Source: Mucilaginibacter roseus
GTDB taxonomy: Bacteria; Bacteroidota; Bacteroidia; Sphingobacteriales; Sphingobacteriaceae
Length of the DNA: 64,000 bases
Direction of reading: 5' to 3'
NCBI RefSeq assembly: GCF_021215455.1
Contig: NZ_JAJPWV010000004.1
Location: forward strand, 62,001-126,000
The translations under genes and the position numbers were made by a program. The notes under the pieces were generated by a model. The model was not told the DNA's origin. It made no database searches and saw only the letters and a program-made list of their open reading frames with translations. This document shows, in pieces, positions 53,022 to 62,346 of the stretch; the first letter of the stretch is position 1, and every line of letters starts with the position of its first letter.

Positions 53022-53684
53022 TTATAGGTTGAGGTAATTCATCAGCGAGTCATACCGCTCCATTGAATTATCCCTTTCGTTATAGTGATTAAAGGTAGCT
53101 TTAATATCATAGTTGTACCTCAAAAAGGTAGCCGCTATGGTCGATATATCCAGCTTATTGATTTTTAATGTAACCTCCATACGGGTTGAATCGGGGAAGG
53201 TGCGAACGTATGAACTGAGTATCTGCGCATTGTCTGACTCTACTATCTGCGCCATATGCGCAAGCGAGTTATTGCGGTTACTTATCTCCAATACAATAAT
53301 GCCGCCGGGTACCGATACTGATGTAAGATCAGCAAAATATTCGTTCATGCTATTGAGCGATACTACGCCAAGATAGTTGTTCTTTTTATCGAGCACGGGC
53401 ACAACGCTTAGCTGCAATTCATGAAACATGCGTATAACATCATAAATATGCTGGTCACTAAACACATAAGGGTTTACCAGCGAAAGTGCCAGAGCACCTA
53501 TCTCGGTATCATAGTCTGGCTCCTCAATCAGGTCATCCTCAGAAATGAGACCCAAAAACTGCTCTTCGTTAACTATGGGCATATGACTGACCTTAAACTC
53601 GGCCATACGCTCCATTACTTTCTGCACCGTGTCAGACGTGTGTAGTGGTGGTATGGCATTTCCGATCAGGTCAATCGCGAACAT
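53022..53684 (-). CDS. CBS-domain pair protein with ACT-like C-terminus
   Basis: The 220-residue protein contains two CBS motifs (roughly 5-60 and 72-130), with HTSDTVQKVMERMAEFKVSHMPIV in the first and MFHELQLSVVPVLDKKNNYLGVV in the second. Residues ~135-205 resemble an ACT fold (PGGIIVLEISNRNNSLAHMAQIV). Such proteins sense adenylates or other ligands; the partner is unknown. It sits between the alpha/beta hydrolase (3-nt gap) and nadK (9-nt gap). Confidence 0.88.
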   Translation of the reverse strand: MFAIDLIGNAIPPLHTSDTVQKVMERMAEFKVSHMPIVNEEQFLGLISEDDLIEEPDYDTEIGALALSLVNPYVFSDQHIYDVIRMFHELQLSVVPVLDKKNNYLGVVSLNSMNEYFADLTSVSVPGGIIVLEISNRNNSLAHMAQIVESDNAQILSSYVRTFPDSTRMEVTLKINKLDISTIAATFLRYNYDIKATFNHYNERDNSMERYDSLMNYLNL

Positions 53685-53687
53685 GGG

Positions 53688-54449
53688 TTACTTTTTTAGT
53701 TTATCCAAAAACTGCCTTAGCAGTGTGTTAAATCTCTCGGGCTGCTCCATCATCGGGGCGTGGCCGCATTCATCAATCCAATGCAACTCCGAATTCGGCA
53801 GCAACTGGTTAAATTCTTCAGCAACTTCCGGCGGGGTAATTTTATCGTTCTTACCCCACAGCAGGCCAACAGGCACGGTTATCTTATGCAAATCTTTGGC
53901 CATATTATGCCTGATGGCAGATTTTGCCATAGCCAGTATTCTGATAACGCGGTTACGGTCATTTATTGTTTGAAAAACATCGTCAACCAGTTCTTTCGTA
54001 GCTGTTTTGGGGTCGTAAAAAGTATATTCTACCTTTTCTTTCACGAAATCATAGCTCTCGCGCCGCGGAAACGAACCGCCAAAAGCATTCTCGTACAAAC
54101 CTGAACTACCTGCAAGCACCATCGCCTTAACATATTCGGGATGAGATAATACATATATTAATGACACGTGGCCGCCAAGCGAATTACCCAATATGGTAAA
54201 GTTGGTAAGGCCCTTATGCTTAACAAATTTATGTACGTACTTGCTTAACGTTTTAACGCCGGTGGTGAGCAGAGGCAAATCGTAAATAGGTAAAACAGGT
54301 ATAATTACACGATATTCTGATTTGAACTCCTCAATAACGTCTTCCCAATTGCTGAGGGCGCCCATTAAACCGTGTAACATCAGCAGCACTTCGCCTTCGC
54401 CCTCGTCAATGTAGCTAAATTCTTTTTCCTGTTTAAGTGCGAACTTCAT
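53688..54449 (-). CDS. Alpha/beta-fold hydrolase
   Basis: The 253-residue protein has the alpha/beta hydrolase core. The nucleophile elbow is LGNSLGGHVS (Ser ~92), the oxyanion region is LLMLHGLMGALSNWE (~29), and the catalytic His is in DECGHAPMMEQPERFN near the C-terminus. PVGLLWGKNDKITPPE supplies the acid. Substrate unknown; the fold serves esterases, C-C hydrolases and dehalogenases. It is first in an operon with the CBS gene, nadK and DUF6089. Confidence 0.88.
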   Translation of the reverse strand: MKFALKQEKEFSYIDEGEGEVLLMLHGLMGALSNWEDVIEEFKSEYRVIIPVLPIYDLPLLTTGVKTLSKYVHKFVKHKGLTNFTILGNSLGGHVSLIYVLSHPEYVKAMVLAGSSGLYENAFGGSFPRRESYDFVKEKVEYTFYDPKTATKELVDDVFQTINDRNRVIRILAMAKSAIRHNMAKDLHKITVPVGLLWGKNDKITPPEVAEEFNQLLPNSELHWIDECGHAPMMEQPERFNTLLRQFLDKLKK

Positions 54450-54556
54450 ATATATACTGCCTGGTCAATTAAATGTATGTTGCAAGTTTAGTTATTCCTG
54501 CTGTTATTACGCTGTAAAAATAGTTTATTGCAGCTTAGTTACAAACAGCGCTGCAA

Positions 54557-55006
54557 TTATGCTAATATCTGCTTTATCACCTCTGATATGGTTTTGCCAT
54601 CGGCCTTACCGGCAAGCTCTTTATTGGCTGTACCCATAACCTTGCCCATATCTTTTACAGATGTTGCGCCAACGCGGGTTACCAGCTCTTTAAGGTAAGC
54701 CTCTAATTCAGCCCTGTCCATTTGTTTAGGCAAATAAGCTTCAATCACCTGCATTTCGGCAGCTTCTATTTCGTAAAGGTCTTCGCGGTTTTGAGCTTTA
54801 TATATATCAGCCGACTCCTTACGTTGTTTAATCAGCTTTTGCAAAACCTTTATCTCCGCCTCTTCACTTATTTCTTCGGCAGCGCCTTTTTCTGTTTTGG
54901 CCAACAACAAGGCTGATTTTATAGCACGCAGGCCACGCAGTTTGTCGGCATCTTTGGCCAGCATGGCTTGTTTAATATCCTGATCTATTTGGGTTGATAG
55001 TGACAT
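54557..55006 (-). CDS. GatB/YqeY domain protein
   Basis: The 149-residue protein matches the YqeY family, which resembles the tail domain of GatB and may bind tRNA. Marks are LSTQIDQDIKQAMLAKDADKL, LRAIKSALLLAKTEKG, KLIKQRKESADIYKAQNRED, AYLPKQMDRAEL and DMGKVMGTANKELAGKADGK. Function is not well established. A TAGCTTTG element lies 22 nt upstream of the ATG. Confidence 0.93.
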   Translation of the reverse strand: MSLSTQIDQDIKQAMLAKDADKLRGLRAIKSALLLAKTEKGAAEEISEEAEIKVLQKLIKQRKESADIYKAQNREDLYEIEAAEMQVIEAYLPKQMDRAELEAYLKELVTRVGATSVKDMGKVMGTANKELAGKADGKTISEVIKQILA

Positions 55007-55028
55007 ATCCTTATTTCAGATTAAGCTG

Positions 55029-55036
55029 CAAAGCTA
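55029..55036 (-). promoter_or_regulatory. -7 element (TAGCTTTG) of the yqeY-like gene
   Basis: TAGCTTTG followed by CA matches TAnnTTTG, 22 nt before the ATG at 55006. The region upstream is low-complexity, so a -33 box is not discernible. Confidence 0.45.
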
Positions 55037-55175
55037 CAATTATTGATTTATCGAGTTAATGAATTATTGAATTAGTGATTGAACTTATTTATAAATCGGT
55101 GAATCGTCGAGTTATCAGTTCATAAAATAATCAGATGTATCATCCGCATATTCGCACATCTACATATCTCTATAT
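55037..55175. repeat. Low-complexity intergenic repeat between yqeY and the SDR gene
   Basis: The gap is built of GAATTATTGAATTAGTGATTG and AATCGGTGAATCGTCGAG words on the left and ATATTCGCACATCTACATATCTC words on the right, with no plausible gene. It shares the style of the other low-complexity gaps, though with partly different words. Confidence 0.5.
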
Positions 55176-55940
55176 CTATGAGTTTTTCCTGAAAATACTG
55201 GTAGCGCCTGCCTGGGCGGTTGGCATTACAGTAAGCTCATTAATGTTTACATGCGCCGGGCGGGATGCGGCAAACCAGATGGTTTCGGCTACATCCTGTG
55301 CTATCAGCGGCTCAAAACCTTCATAAACTTTTTTAGCACGATCCTTATCCCCCTTAAAACGGACCTCTGAAAACTCGGTTTCCACTGCACCAGGATGCAC
55401 GGCGGTTACCTTGATGCCATGCGGCAGCAAATCAAGCCGCATACCTTTGTTCAGCGCGTCAACCGCGTGCTTGGTAGCGCAATACACGTTTCCGTTTGGA
55501 TACACTTCTTTACCGGCTATGGAACCGATGTTGATAATATGGCCATAACCATTCTCAATCATCCAGTTTGATACTACCCTGCTGGCGTAAAGCAGGCCTT
55601 TAATATTAGTATCAATCATGGTATCCCAATCCTGCGCGTCGCCATTTTGAATGGGGTCAAGCCCCTGGCTAAGGCCTGCGTTGTTAACCAGCACATTCAC
55701 CTTTTTCCATTGATCGGGCAGGTTGCCCAAGTTATCAATAACAGCCTGGCGGTTTCTTATATCAAAGGAGGCTATAGCCACCTCAACATTATATTGAGTG
55801 TTTATTGCGGATGCCAGCGCTTCAAGCCGTTCACGGCGGCGGCCGGTAAGTATCAGATCGTAACCTTCGCGGGCGAATACATGGGCGCAAGCCTCGCCAA
55901 TACCGGCGGTTGCCCCAGTTATTAATGCAATTTTTGCCAT
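55176..55940 (-). CDS. SDR-family NAD(P)-dependent oxidoreductase (YdfG-like)
   Basis: The 254-residue classical short-chain dehydrogenase has the cofactor motif ITGATAGIGEA (~7-17), LVNNAGLSQG (~86), the catalytic Ser in IINIGSIAGKE and Tyr/Lys in VYCATKHAV (~151). The form PxGNVYCATKHAV and HPGAVETEFSEVRFKGD resemble YdfG-type serine/3-hydroxy-acid dehydrogenases. The precise substrate is not readable. It stands alone. Confidence 0.9.
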   Translation of the reverse strand: MAKIALITGATAGIGEACAHVFAREGYDLILTGRRRERLEALASAINTQYNVEVAIASFDIRNRQAVIDNLGNLPDQWKKVNVLVNNAGLSQGLDPIQNGDAQDWDTMIDTNIKGLLYASRVVSNWMIENGYGHIINIGSIAGKEVYPNGNVYCATKHAVDALNKGMRLDLLPHGIKVTAVHPGAVETEFSEVRFKGDKDRAKKVYEGFEPLIAQDVAETIWFAASRPAHVNINELTVMPTAQAGATSIFRKNS

Positions 55941-56020
55941 AATTATATAACTATCGGCAGCGAAATTATGTTTTTTGACGGATGAATATGTCGTTTAAGC
56001 GTAAGGATGCTTGTTAGATA

Positions 56021-56764
56021 TTATTCAAAATACAGGCTAAATTGCAGTGTATGTAGGCGCAGGCCACTAAGCGGGTATGAGGCCGGGTGATTTTCGGGAA
56101 CCAGTACATTACCAAATGAGTTGGAAATTTTTATTTCCGGAGACAGTTTAAAAAACTCAAAGTAAATATCGCACCCCAGGCCTACCTCATAGGATGCGAA
56201 GGTACGATCTATCTTCACCGTTTTTTCGAGCAGCCCTTTGTCAGCATCCGGGTTTTTACGGCCAAGCATCTGGCTAAGTTTAACACCGCCTATCAGGTAG
56301 CCACGCAGATCGCCAATACGGTCTGACTTCAATTTAAGCTGCAGCGGCACATCAAACCCGGTAGAGTTTATCTGTTTTTCTATAACTTGTGTTTCCGGAT
56401 TTGGGGAGTTGTAGGTGTAGATCAGTTTACGATCAGCAAATACGATGGACGGAGTTACCCGGGCCTCTAAATGATCGGTAAGGCGGTAACGCGCCAAAAA
56501 GCCCACAGCAAAACCCGGTGAGTTGGGCGAACTAATGCTGGTGGCGTTGCCTGTTAACGGCGCGCCTGTTTCAGGATCAGCAAAGGGCGTTGTCCAGTCG
56601 GGCTGTTTATTTATTTTAAGGTAGCTGCTCAGATAGCTGAATGAAAAACCAAAGCTAAAATCGTTCAAATCGGCACCGCCACCCCAGGCGGGAGGGCGCT
56701 GGCCAAAAGCCAGGCCGGTAAAGCAAAAGATTAATATAAAGGCTGTGTATAAGCTTTTTATCAT
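56021..56764 (-). CDS. porT: PorT-family outer-membrane protein (type IX secretion)
   Basis: The 247-residue protein has a signal peptide (MIKSLYTAFILIFCFTGLAFG) and a small beta-barrel. The segments FSFGFSFSYLSSYLKINKQ, RVTPSIVFADRKLIYTY, GFDVPLQLKLKSDRI and the terminal LHTLQFSLYFE fit PorT, a component needed for type IX secretion and gliding in Bacteroidota. It overlaps ubiE by 4 nt, a pairing I recall from flavobacteria, which supports true PorT rather than a generic porin. A T9SS-tailed protein lies 6 kb away. Confidence 0.85.
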   Translation of the reverse strand: MIKSLYTAFILIFCFTGLAFGQRPPAWGGGADLNDFSFGFSFSYLSSYLKINKQPDWTTPFADPETGAPLTGNATSISSPNSPGFAVGFLARYRLTDHLEARVTPSIVFADRKLIYTYNSPNPETQVIEKQINSTGFDVPLQLKLKSDRIGDLRGYLIGGVKLSQMLGRKNPDADKGLLEKTVKIDRTFASYEVGLGCDIYFEFFKLSPEIKISNSFGNVLVPENHPASYPLSGLRLHTLQFSLYFE

Positions 56765-57492
56765 TTAACGCCGGTGTAGATTGAACTTATACCAAACGTT
56801 AAAGCGCGGTTTTTGGTATGCTTAAAACCTACTTTATCCATAACGGCGGTAAAATTTTTCCCGTCCGGGAAAGCGGCTACAGACTCGGGCAGGTATGAGT
56901 AAGCCCTTGCATCCTTTGAGAAAAGCTTGCCTATGCCCGGGGTAATGTATTTAAAGTAAAAATTATATAACTGTTTTACCGGGAACGCGCGCGGCTTTGA
57001 AAATTCTAACACCACTACCTTGCCTCCGGGTTTCAACACACGAAAAATATCGGCCATGCCGGCTTCCAGGTTTTCAAAATTACGTACGCCATAGGCTACC
57101 GTTACGGCATCAAACTCATTGTCGGCAAAAGGCAGCTTTTCTGAGTCGCCCAGCTTAACCGAAAACTTATCCCCTAAATTTCGCTTGGCTATTTTTTGCT
57201 CCGCGATATCCAGCATCCCCCGTGAAATATCAACACCGGTAATTTTTTCAGGCTTTAAAATAGATAAAGCCTCAAAAGCGAAATCACCGGTACCTGTTGC
57301 TACATCCAGTATATGCTTAGGCTTGTTCCCCTTTAACTCATTAATAGCCATTTTACGCCAAATGATATCAATCCCCAGCGACATAAAGTGGTTCAGAAAA
57401 TCGTATGTTTTTGATATGTTGTTAAACATATTGGCTACCTGCTCTTTTTTGGTAACCTGTTCGTTCTGGTACGGGGTGACTACTTTGCTCAT
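56761..57492 (-). CDS. ubiE: Demethylmenaquinone methyltransferase
   Basis: The 243-residue SAM-dependent enzyme performs the last methylation of menaquinone synthesis. The SAM site ILDVATGTGDFAFEAL (~57-72), DGDSEKLPF-like LGDSEKLPFADNEFDAVTVAYGVRNFE and the EFSKPRAFPVKQLYNFYFKY block are diagnostic. Menaquinone fits the complex I genes in the same window as the electron acceptor. Its stop overlaps the porT start by 4 nt. Confidence 0.96.
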   Translation of the reverse strand: MSKVVTPYQNEQVTKKEQVANMFNNISKTYDFLNHFMSLGIDIIWRKMAINELKGNKPKHILDVATGTGDFAFEALSILKPEKITGVDISRGMLDIAEQKIAKRNLGDKFSVKLGDSEKLPFADNEFDAVTVAYGVRNFENLEAGMADIFRVLKPGGKVVVLEFSKPRAFPVKQLYNFYFKYITPGIGKLFSKDARAYSYLPESVAAFPDGKNFTAVMDKVGFKHTKNRALTFGISSIYTGVK

Positions 57493-57583
57493 GTTATATG
57501 GGCGATAAAGATAGGCATTAGTAAATTAATTACGCCGCCGCAATAGCATATCCATACTACACCAAATGCCTGATCCGGGATAT

Positions 57584-57829
57584 TTATTTCAGGCTTCTTG
57601 CCTTCAGTTCGTTCTCAATTGCCCGGCCTTTGGTTTTGTTTCGTGTAGCTATGGGTATGTATATCAAAGGCAAAAAAGTAAATAGGCCAAAACCGTTTTT
57701 AACTGAGCTGTAAGCGGCTATACCGGCCAGCATACCAAAAATAAGCGCATCAAAAAAGGCGGTAGTTTTGGTCTTTTTAGCCTGCTCCAATAATTCCTGA
57801 TCTGTTAGTTCCGCTGGTTCCTTTTGCAT
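57584..57829 (-). CDS. Small membrane protein, 81 aa, unknown
   Basis: I do not recognise a family. From ATG 57829 the product is 81 residues: a charged helical N-terminus (MQKEPAELTDQELLEQAKK), then two membrane helices (FFDALIFGMLAGIAAYSSV and FGLFTFLPLIYIPIA) and a basic tail. The in-frame ATG at 57880 would add 17 residues unlike the rest. The LTDQELLEQAKKTK opening resembles the start of other small Bacteroidota membrane proteins I have seen. Probably real; function unknown. Confidence 0.65.
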   Translation of the reverse strand: MQKEPAELTDQELLEQAKKTKTTAFFDALIFGMLAGIAAYSSVKNGFGLFTFLPLIYIPIATRNKTKGRAIENELKARSLK

Positions 57830-58052
57830 TATGGTGATAATTTTAGAATGCCGGTTATTTATGGTGATCCCGGCCATCAAATATAAAAAACATAGGTAAA
57901 GTTGAGGTTGGTATTGCAGTATTATCGTACCAAAGCACGAACATATTTTAACCTTAAAGCACTAATTAACTGCCAAAAATGGATAGTTATCGTTGATTTT
58001 TAATAGGTTTATCTTTATAATTTTATCGCCTATCACTCTGAAATTAAATCTT

Positions 58053-59420
58053 ATGGAAGAAAAAAAGGATGCGTCCCGCCGGGGATTTATTAAAACCTTA
58101 AGCACCGCCGCTGCCGCCGTCGCCGCCGGTACGGTTGCCATGGCAGCAGATAAAAGCCAATCGTTTTTTTATTTAAAGCGCCAGCCGTTTTTTAGCGCAA
58201 ATGATAACATCAATATCGCGCTGATAGGTGCAGGCGGCATGGGCACACAAGATGCCATCGTGGCCCTGCAGGTACCGGGTGTGAAACTGGTAGCCGTGTG
58301 CGACCTTTATGATACCCGCCTGAAAGACGCCAAAGCCCGCTGGGGCGCCGATCTGTTTACCACCCGTAGCTACAAGGAAATATTAGCACGCAAGGACGTA
58401 GATGCAGTTATTATAGGCACTACCGACCACTGGCATCAGCAAATATCAATAGATGCGATGCACGCGGGCAAACATGTGTATTGCGAAAAACCCATGGTGC
58501 ACTCGGTTGATGAGGGCCCTGCTGTTATAAAAGCACAAAAGGAAACCGGTAAGGTTTTTATGGTAGGCAGCCAGGGCGTATCATCATTAGGTAACGAAAA
58601 AGCTAAAGAACTGCTGGCATCGGGCGCTATAGGTCAGCTTAATTATGCCGAAGGCTTTTGGGCGCGCCGCAACCCTATTGAGGCTTGGCAATACCCGCTG
58701 CCTGCCGATGCATCCACCCAAACGCTTGATTGGGACACGTACGTAAGCAATACTAAAAAACGACCTTTTGACGAGAAGCGTTTTTTCCGCTGGAGAAATT
58801 ATACTGATTATGGTACCGGAATGGCCGGCGATTTATTCGTCCACCTGTTCAGCAGCCTGCACTTTGTTACCGGCTCGCACGGGCCAAATAAAATTTACGC
58901 GTCAGGCGGTTTGCGTTACTGGAACGACGGCCGCGAGGTACCTGATGTATTATTAGGCACATTTGACTACCCTAAAGTTGCCGCACACCCTGCATTTAAT
59001 CTGTCCTTACGGTGCAATTTTGTGGATGGCACCAGCGGCACCACCTACCTGCGCCTGGTGGGCAGCGAGGGCTCAATGGATGTTACCTGGGACGACGTTA
59101 CCCTAAAAAGAAATAAATCCTTCGCCTCTGACGACCCTTTTTATTTGGAGCAGCTACGGAAATCGGGCAATGGCAATGCCGGACGAAAAATGATATTACC
59201 GCCCGAGCAAATGACCTACGCCGCCGAAAAGGGATACAAAGGTGGCCCTTATGACCACATGGTTAACTTTTTTACCGCCATACGCGAGAATAAGAAAGTG
59301 GTAGAGGATGCTATATTTGGTTATCGCGCGGCTGCCCCTGCCCTGCTGTGTAACGACAGCTATCACCAGGACCGCGCTATGCTTTGGGATCCTGAAAAAA
59401 TGCAAATGATTAAAAAATAA
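58053..59420 (+). CDS. Gfo/Idh/MocA-family oxidoreductase with Tat signal
   Basis: The ~455-residue protein begins with a twin-arginine signal (SRRGFIKTLSTAAAAVAAG), so it is exported folded with its cofactor. The Rossmann motif IALIGAGGMGTQDA (~52) and HVYCEKPMVHSVDEG (~145) mark the NAD(P)-binding domain. The C-terminal half has the Bacteroidota/Planctomycetota form with YGTGMAGDLFVHLFSSLHF. It is paired (16 nt) with a DUF1080 protein, a combination linked to periplasmic glycoside or 3-keto-sugar breakdown. ATG 58053 is used; the upstream ATG 57993 would bury the Tat motif. Confidence 0.92.
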   Translation: MEEKKDASRRGFIKTLSTAAAAVAAGTVAMAADKSQSFFYLKRQPFFSANDNINIALIGAGGMGTQDAIVALQVPGVKLVAVCDLYDTRLKDAKARWGADLFTTRSYKEILARKDVDAVIIGTTDHWHQQISIDAMHAGKHVYCEKPMVHSVDEGPAVIKAQKETGKVFMVGSQGVSSLGNEKAKELLASGAIGQLNYAEGFWARRNPIEAWQYPLPADASTQTLDWDTYVSNTKKRPFDEKRFFRWRNYTDYGTGMAGDLFVHLFSSLHFVTGSHGPNKIYASGGLRYWNDGREVPDVLLGTFDYPKVAAHPAFNLSLRCNFVDGTSGTTYLRLVGSEGSMDVTWDDVTLKRNKSFASDDPFYLEQLRKSGNGNAGRKMILPPEQMTYAAEKGYKGGPYDHMVNFFTAIRENKKVVEDAIFGYRAAAPALLCNDSYHQDRAMLWDPEKMQMIKK

Positions 59421-59436
59421 TTATCTACCGTAAATT

Positions 59437-60165
59437 ATGAAACTGAAAACAATTACCGTACTACTAACTGCCGGACTGCTGGGTACCGCGGTGGTAGCCA
59501 TCAGCAATGACGACAAGCCAGCAACTGTTAATGTTACTAAAAAAGGTTGGGTGAGCCTTTTTGATGGAAAAACACTTAATGGCTGGCACGCTTACAACAA
59601 ACCCGGAACCGTTACCAACTGGACCGCAAAAGACGGCATACTTGCCTGTGTTGGAAGCGAACATGAATCAACCAACGGCGATATTGTAACCGATAAAGAG
59701 TACGGCAACTTTGAGCTTACCTGGGATTGGCAGATAGGTAAAGGTAGTAATAGTGGTGTAATGTATCATGTGGTTGAGGATGCCAAATACCCCTATACTT
59801 TTACTACCGGCCCCGAGTATCAGCTGATAGACGAAGTGGGCTGGGACGGCAAACTGGAAGACTGGCAAAAGGCAGGCTGCGATTATGCCATGCATTTGCC
59901 GAATGATAAAAAGAAGTTAAAACCTGTTGGCGAGTGGAACACCAGCAAAATTGTATTTAACAAAGGCCACGTGGAGCACTGGCTTAACGGCGCTAAGATA
60001 CTGGAATTTGAAGCATGGTCGCCGGAGTGGAGCAAAAAGAAAACTACCGGTAAATGGAAAGATGATCCGGATTACGGTATGGCCAAGAAAGGCAGAATTG
60101 CTTTACAGGCCCATGGCGGTAAAATAGCCTTCAAAAACATTAAGATTATGGAACTGGCTGATTAA
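59437..60165 (+). CDS. 3-keto-disaccharide hydrolase domain (DUF1080) protein
   Basis: The 242-residue protein has a signal peptide (MKLKTITVLLTAGLLGTAVVAIS) and a concanavalin-like beta sandwich: GWVSLFDGKTLNGWHAYNKPG, NFELTWDWQIGKGSNSGVMYH, TGPEYQLIDE and GRIALQAHGGKIAFKNIKI. DUF1080 proteins cleave 3-keto-glucosides in the periplasm. The preceding Gfo/Idh/MocA enzyme could make the 3-keto form, so the two may act in sequence; this follows from known pairs and is inferred here. Confidence 0.93.
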   Translation: MKLKTITVLLTAGLLGTAVVAISNDDKPATVNVTKKGWVSLFDGKTLNGWHAYNKPGTVTNWTAKDGILACVGSEHESTNGDIVTDKEYGNFELTWDWQIGKGSNSGVMYHVVEDAKYPYTFTTGPEYQLIDEVGWDGKLEDWQKAGCDYAMHLPNDKKKLKPVGEWNTSKIVFNKGHVEHWLNGAKILEFEAWSPEWSKKKTTGKWKDDPDYGMAKKGRIALQAHGGKIAFKNIKIMELAD

Positions 60166-60176
60166 AACCTTATGAT

Positions 60177-60213
60177 AAAAAAAGCGGGAGTAAATATTTA
60201 CTCCCGCTTTTTC
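60177..60213. terminator. Bidirectional terminator (30-bp perfect palindrome)
   Basis: Half-site AAAGCGGGAGTAAAT repeats inverted at 60181-60210, flanked by AAAA on the left and TT on the right. It serves the DUF1080 gene and the convergent kup gene. Confidence 0.88.
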
Positions 60214-60215
60214 GT

Positions 60216-62159
60216 TTATTGTACTCTGCGCATATCCACATTATCAGGCGTGGTGAGCATAAGTGGCACCTTTTCAACCGTTACAAAGCTCAGGTCGAGC
60301 CCAAAGCCGCGCTCCTCAGATAAACTGGCCTTTTTAAGTTGCACGTAGATATCCATAATCAACTGCTCGTAAAAGGACAGGTTGTGCGAACGCGATAATG
60401 TTTTCTCGATTACAACGAAGCGGAAATCGCCTACGATATTGTGCTTGCCTAATGATTTATATTTACTGGTGATGTTCACCTCACCGTTTTTCACCAGATC
60501 CTCAACTACACGGCGAAACAATACATTGATCTGCTGCTCTACACGGAAACCAAGCTTAAAGTCGATACGGATCAGTTTACCCGGCACTAAAAAATCAACC
60601 TCATATTCGCGTGTGTAAGGCTCATCAACTACATCAACGTGCACCAGCCAATAAATATCAGCTCGCTTAGGCTGCTTTTGTAGTATGGAATAGATAATCT
60701 TTGATTCTACCTCCGAGTTGAAGTTGGCGCTGGTCAGGTAAACCAGTTGTGATGAATACTTGGGCACGGTTTCATCATCACTCAACTCGTTAATGATCTG
60801 GAAATAATCCTCAATCTCGATAAACTTAACGTACCGGTTCTTGATCTTGCGGGCGGTATGCCATGTCCACATCACCACAAACAGCATAAAGCCGATAGAA
60901 AGCGTAAACCAGCCGCCATGGATAAATTTAACCAGGTTGCCCAGCAAAAACGTACCCTCAATAACCAGATATACTGCAAAAAACAAAGCGATAAGATAAG
61001 TAGGAACTTTGCGACGCTGCAGAAATTTTGATACCAGTATGGTAGTCATCAGCATAGCTACGGTTATACTTAAACCGTAAGCCGCTTCCATTTTTTCGGA
61101 CTTCTCAAACAATAGCACTACGATGATACAGCCCACGCAAAGTATCCAGTTAATGCTTGGAACGTAAAGCTGCCCTTTTTGGTCGGTAGGATAGTTAATG
61201 CGCACTTTAGGCCAAAGGTTAAGCCTTACAGCCTCTGCTATCAGCGTAAACGAACCGGATATGAGCGCCTGACTGGCGATAATAGCAGCAACTGTTGCCA
61301 GGCCAATACCGAATATCAGGAAGCCTTCGGGCATAATCAGGTAAAATGGGTTTTTAGCCCCCAGATATTCACCGTTATGATTAATAAGCCATACCGCCTG
61401 GCCAAGATAATTCAACACCAAACAGCTTTTTACATATATCCAGCTTACGCGTATATTTGAGCGGCCGCAGTGCCCCAAATCTGAATACAGCGCTTCGGCA
61501 CCTGTTGTACACAGGAAAACGGCACCTAATATTACAAAGGCGTTAGGGTTATTACTTAATAGATCGTACGCATAATATGGATTTAGTGCTTTGAGCACCC
61601 ATGGCATTTGCACTATCATCATAATGCCCAATACCCCCATCATAGTAAACCACAGGAACATGATAGGCCCGAATGCTTTACCTACCAGTGAAGTACCAAA
61701 CTGTTGAATAATAAATAGCAAGGCTATAATAATGAGTACGATTTGGTATGTAGGTAGCGTCATCTGCGGAAAGCGAGTATGCAAACCTTCAATAGCCGAT
61801 GATATAGTAATAGGTGGTGTGATAATACCATCGGCCAGCAGTGCGCAACCGCCAACTACCGCAGGTACAATGAGCCACTTGGCCTTACGCCGTACCAGAG
61901 AGAACAGCGAGAATATGCCACCCTCGCCCTTGTTATCAGCAAGCAGGGTAATTAACACATATTTTACGGTGGTTTGCAGTGTAAGCGTCCAAAATATGCA
62001 TGAAACGCCGCCCAGTACAAGGCTCTCGTTTATTGCTTGCGCGCCTACAATTGCTTTAAATACGTATAGCGGAGAGGTACCGATATCGCCGTAGATGATC
62101 CCCAGGCTAATAAGCAATCCGGGGACGGTCAGTTTCTGAAGGTCTTTATGACTTGACAC
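60216..62159 (-). CDS. kup: Kup-type potassium uptake permease
   Basis: The 647-residue inner-membrane protein has about twelve helices and a C-terminal cytoplasmic domain from ~450. Signatures are GLLISLGIIYGDIGTSPLYVFKA at the N-terminus, LLADNKGEGGIFSLFSL (~75) and FLCTTGAEALYSDLGHCGRSNIR (~225). It imports K+ with protons. The start is GTG at 62159, 16 nt after a TAATTTTG element. Length is normal for Kup/HAK. Confidence 0.96.
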   Translation of the reverse strand: MSSHKDLQKLTVPGLLISLGIIYGDIGTSPLYVFKAIVGAQAINESLVLGGVSCIFWTLTLQTTVKYVLITLLADNKGEGGIFSLFSLVRRKAKWLIVPAVVGGCALLADGIITPPITISSAIEGLHTRFPQMTLPTYQIVLIIIALLFIIQQFGTSLVGKAFGPIMFLWFTMMGVLGIMMIVQMPWVLKALNPYYAYDLLSNNPNAFVILGAVFLCTTGAEALYSDLGHCGRSNIRVSWIYVKSCLVLNYLGQAVWLINHNGEYLGAKNPFYLIMPEGFLIFGIGLATVAAIIASQALISGSFTLIAEAVRLNLWPKVRINYPTDQKGQLYVPSINWILCVGCIIVVLLFEKSEKMEAAYGLSITVAMLMTTILVSKFLQRRKVPTYLIALFFAVYLVIEGTFLLGNLVKFIHGGWFTLSIGFMLFVVMWTWHTARKIKNRYVKFIEIEDYFQIINELSDDETVPKYSSQLVYLTSANFNSEVESKIIYSILQKQPKRADIYWLVHVDVVDEPYTREYEVDFLVPGKLIRIDFKLGFRVEQQINVLFRRVVEDLVKNGEVNITSKYKSLGKHNIVGDFRFVVIEKTLSRSHNLSFYEQLIMDIYVQLKKASLSEERGFGLDLSFVTVEKVPLMLTTPDNVDMRRVQ

Positions 62160-62175
62160 TATCTTATAAAAAATG

Positions 62176-62183
62176 CAAAATTA
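62176..62183 (-). promoter_or_regulatory. -7 element (TAATTTTG) of kup
   Basis: TAATTTTG followed by CA matches TAnnTTTG, 16 nt before the GTG start. An upstream TTTG lies only 13 nt away, too close for a standard -33 box. Confidence 0.4.
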
Positions 62184-62299
62184 TAAATTTTACGCACAAA
62201 CTTAAACTTATTAACCCCGTATAAGTCAATGCATATGTCATTACAATGATACAGCCATTTTGTTAAAAATTGTTAAATATTAAATATAAAGGCTAACTT

Positions 62300-62331
62300 T
62301 TTGAATAGGCATGGTGTAATTTATACATTTG
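62300..62331 (+). promoter_or_regulatory. Complete Bacteroidota-type promoter of the T9SS-tail gene
   Basis: TTTG at 62300-62303 and TACATTTG at 62324-62331 are separated by 20 nt, matching the TTTG-N19/20-TAnnTTTG consensus at both boxes. The ATG is 15 nt downstream. This is the best promoter in the window. Confidence 0.65.
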
Positions 62332-62346
62332 TAGCAGTGTAACTGT

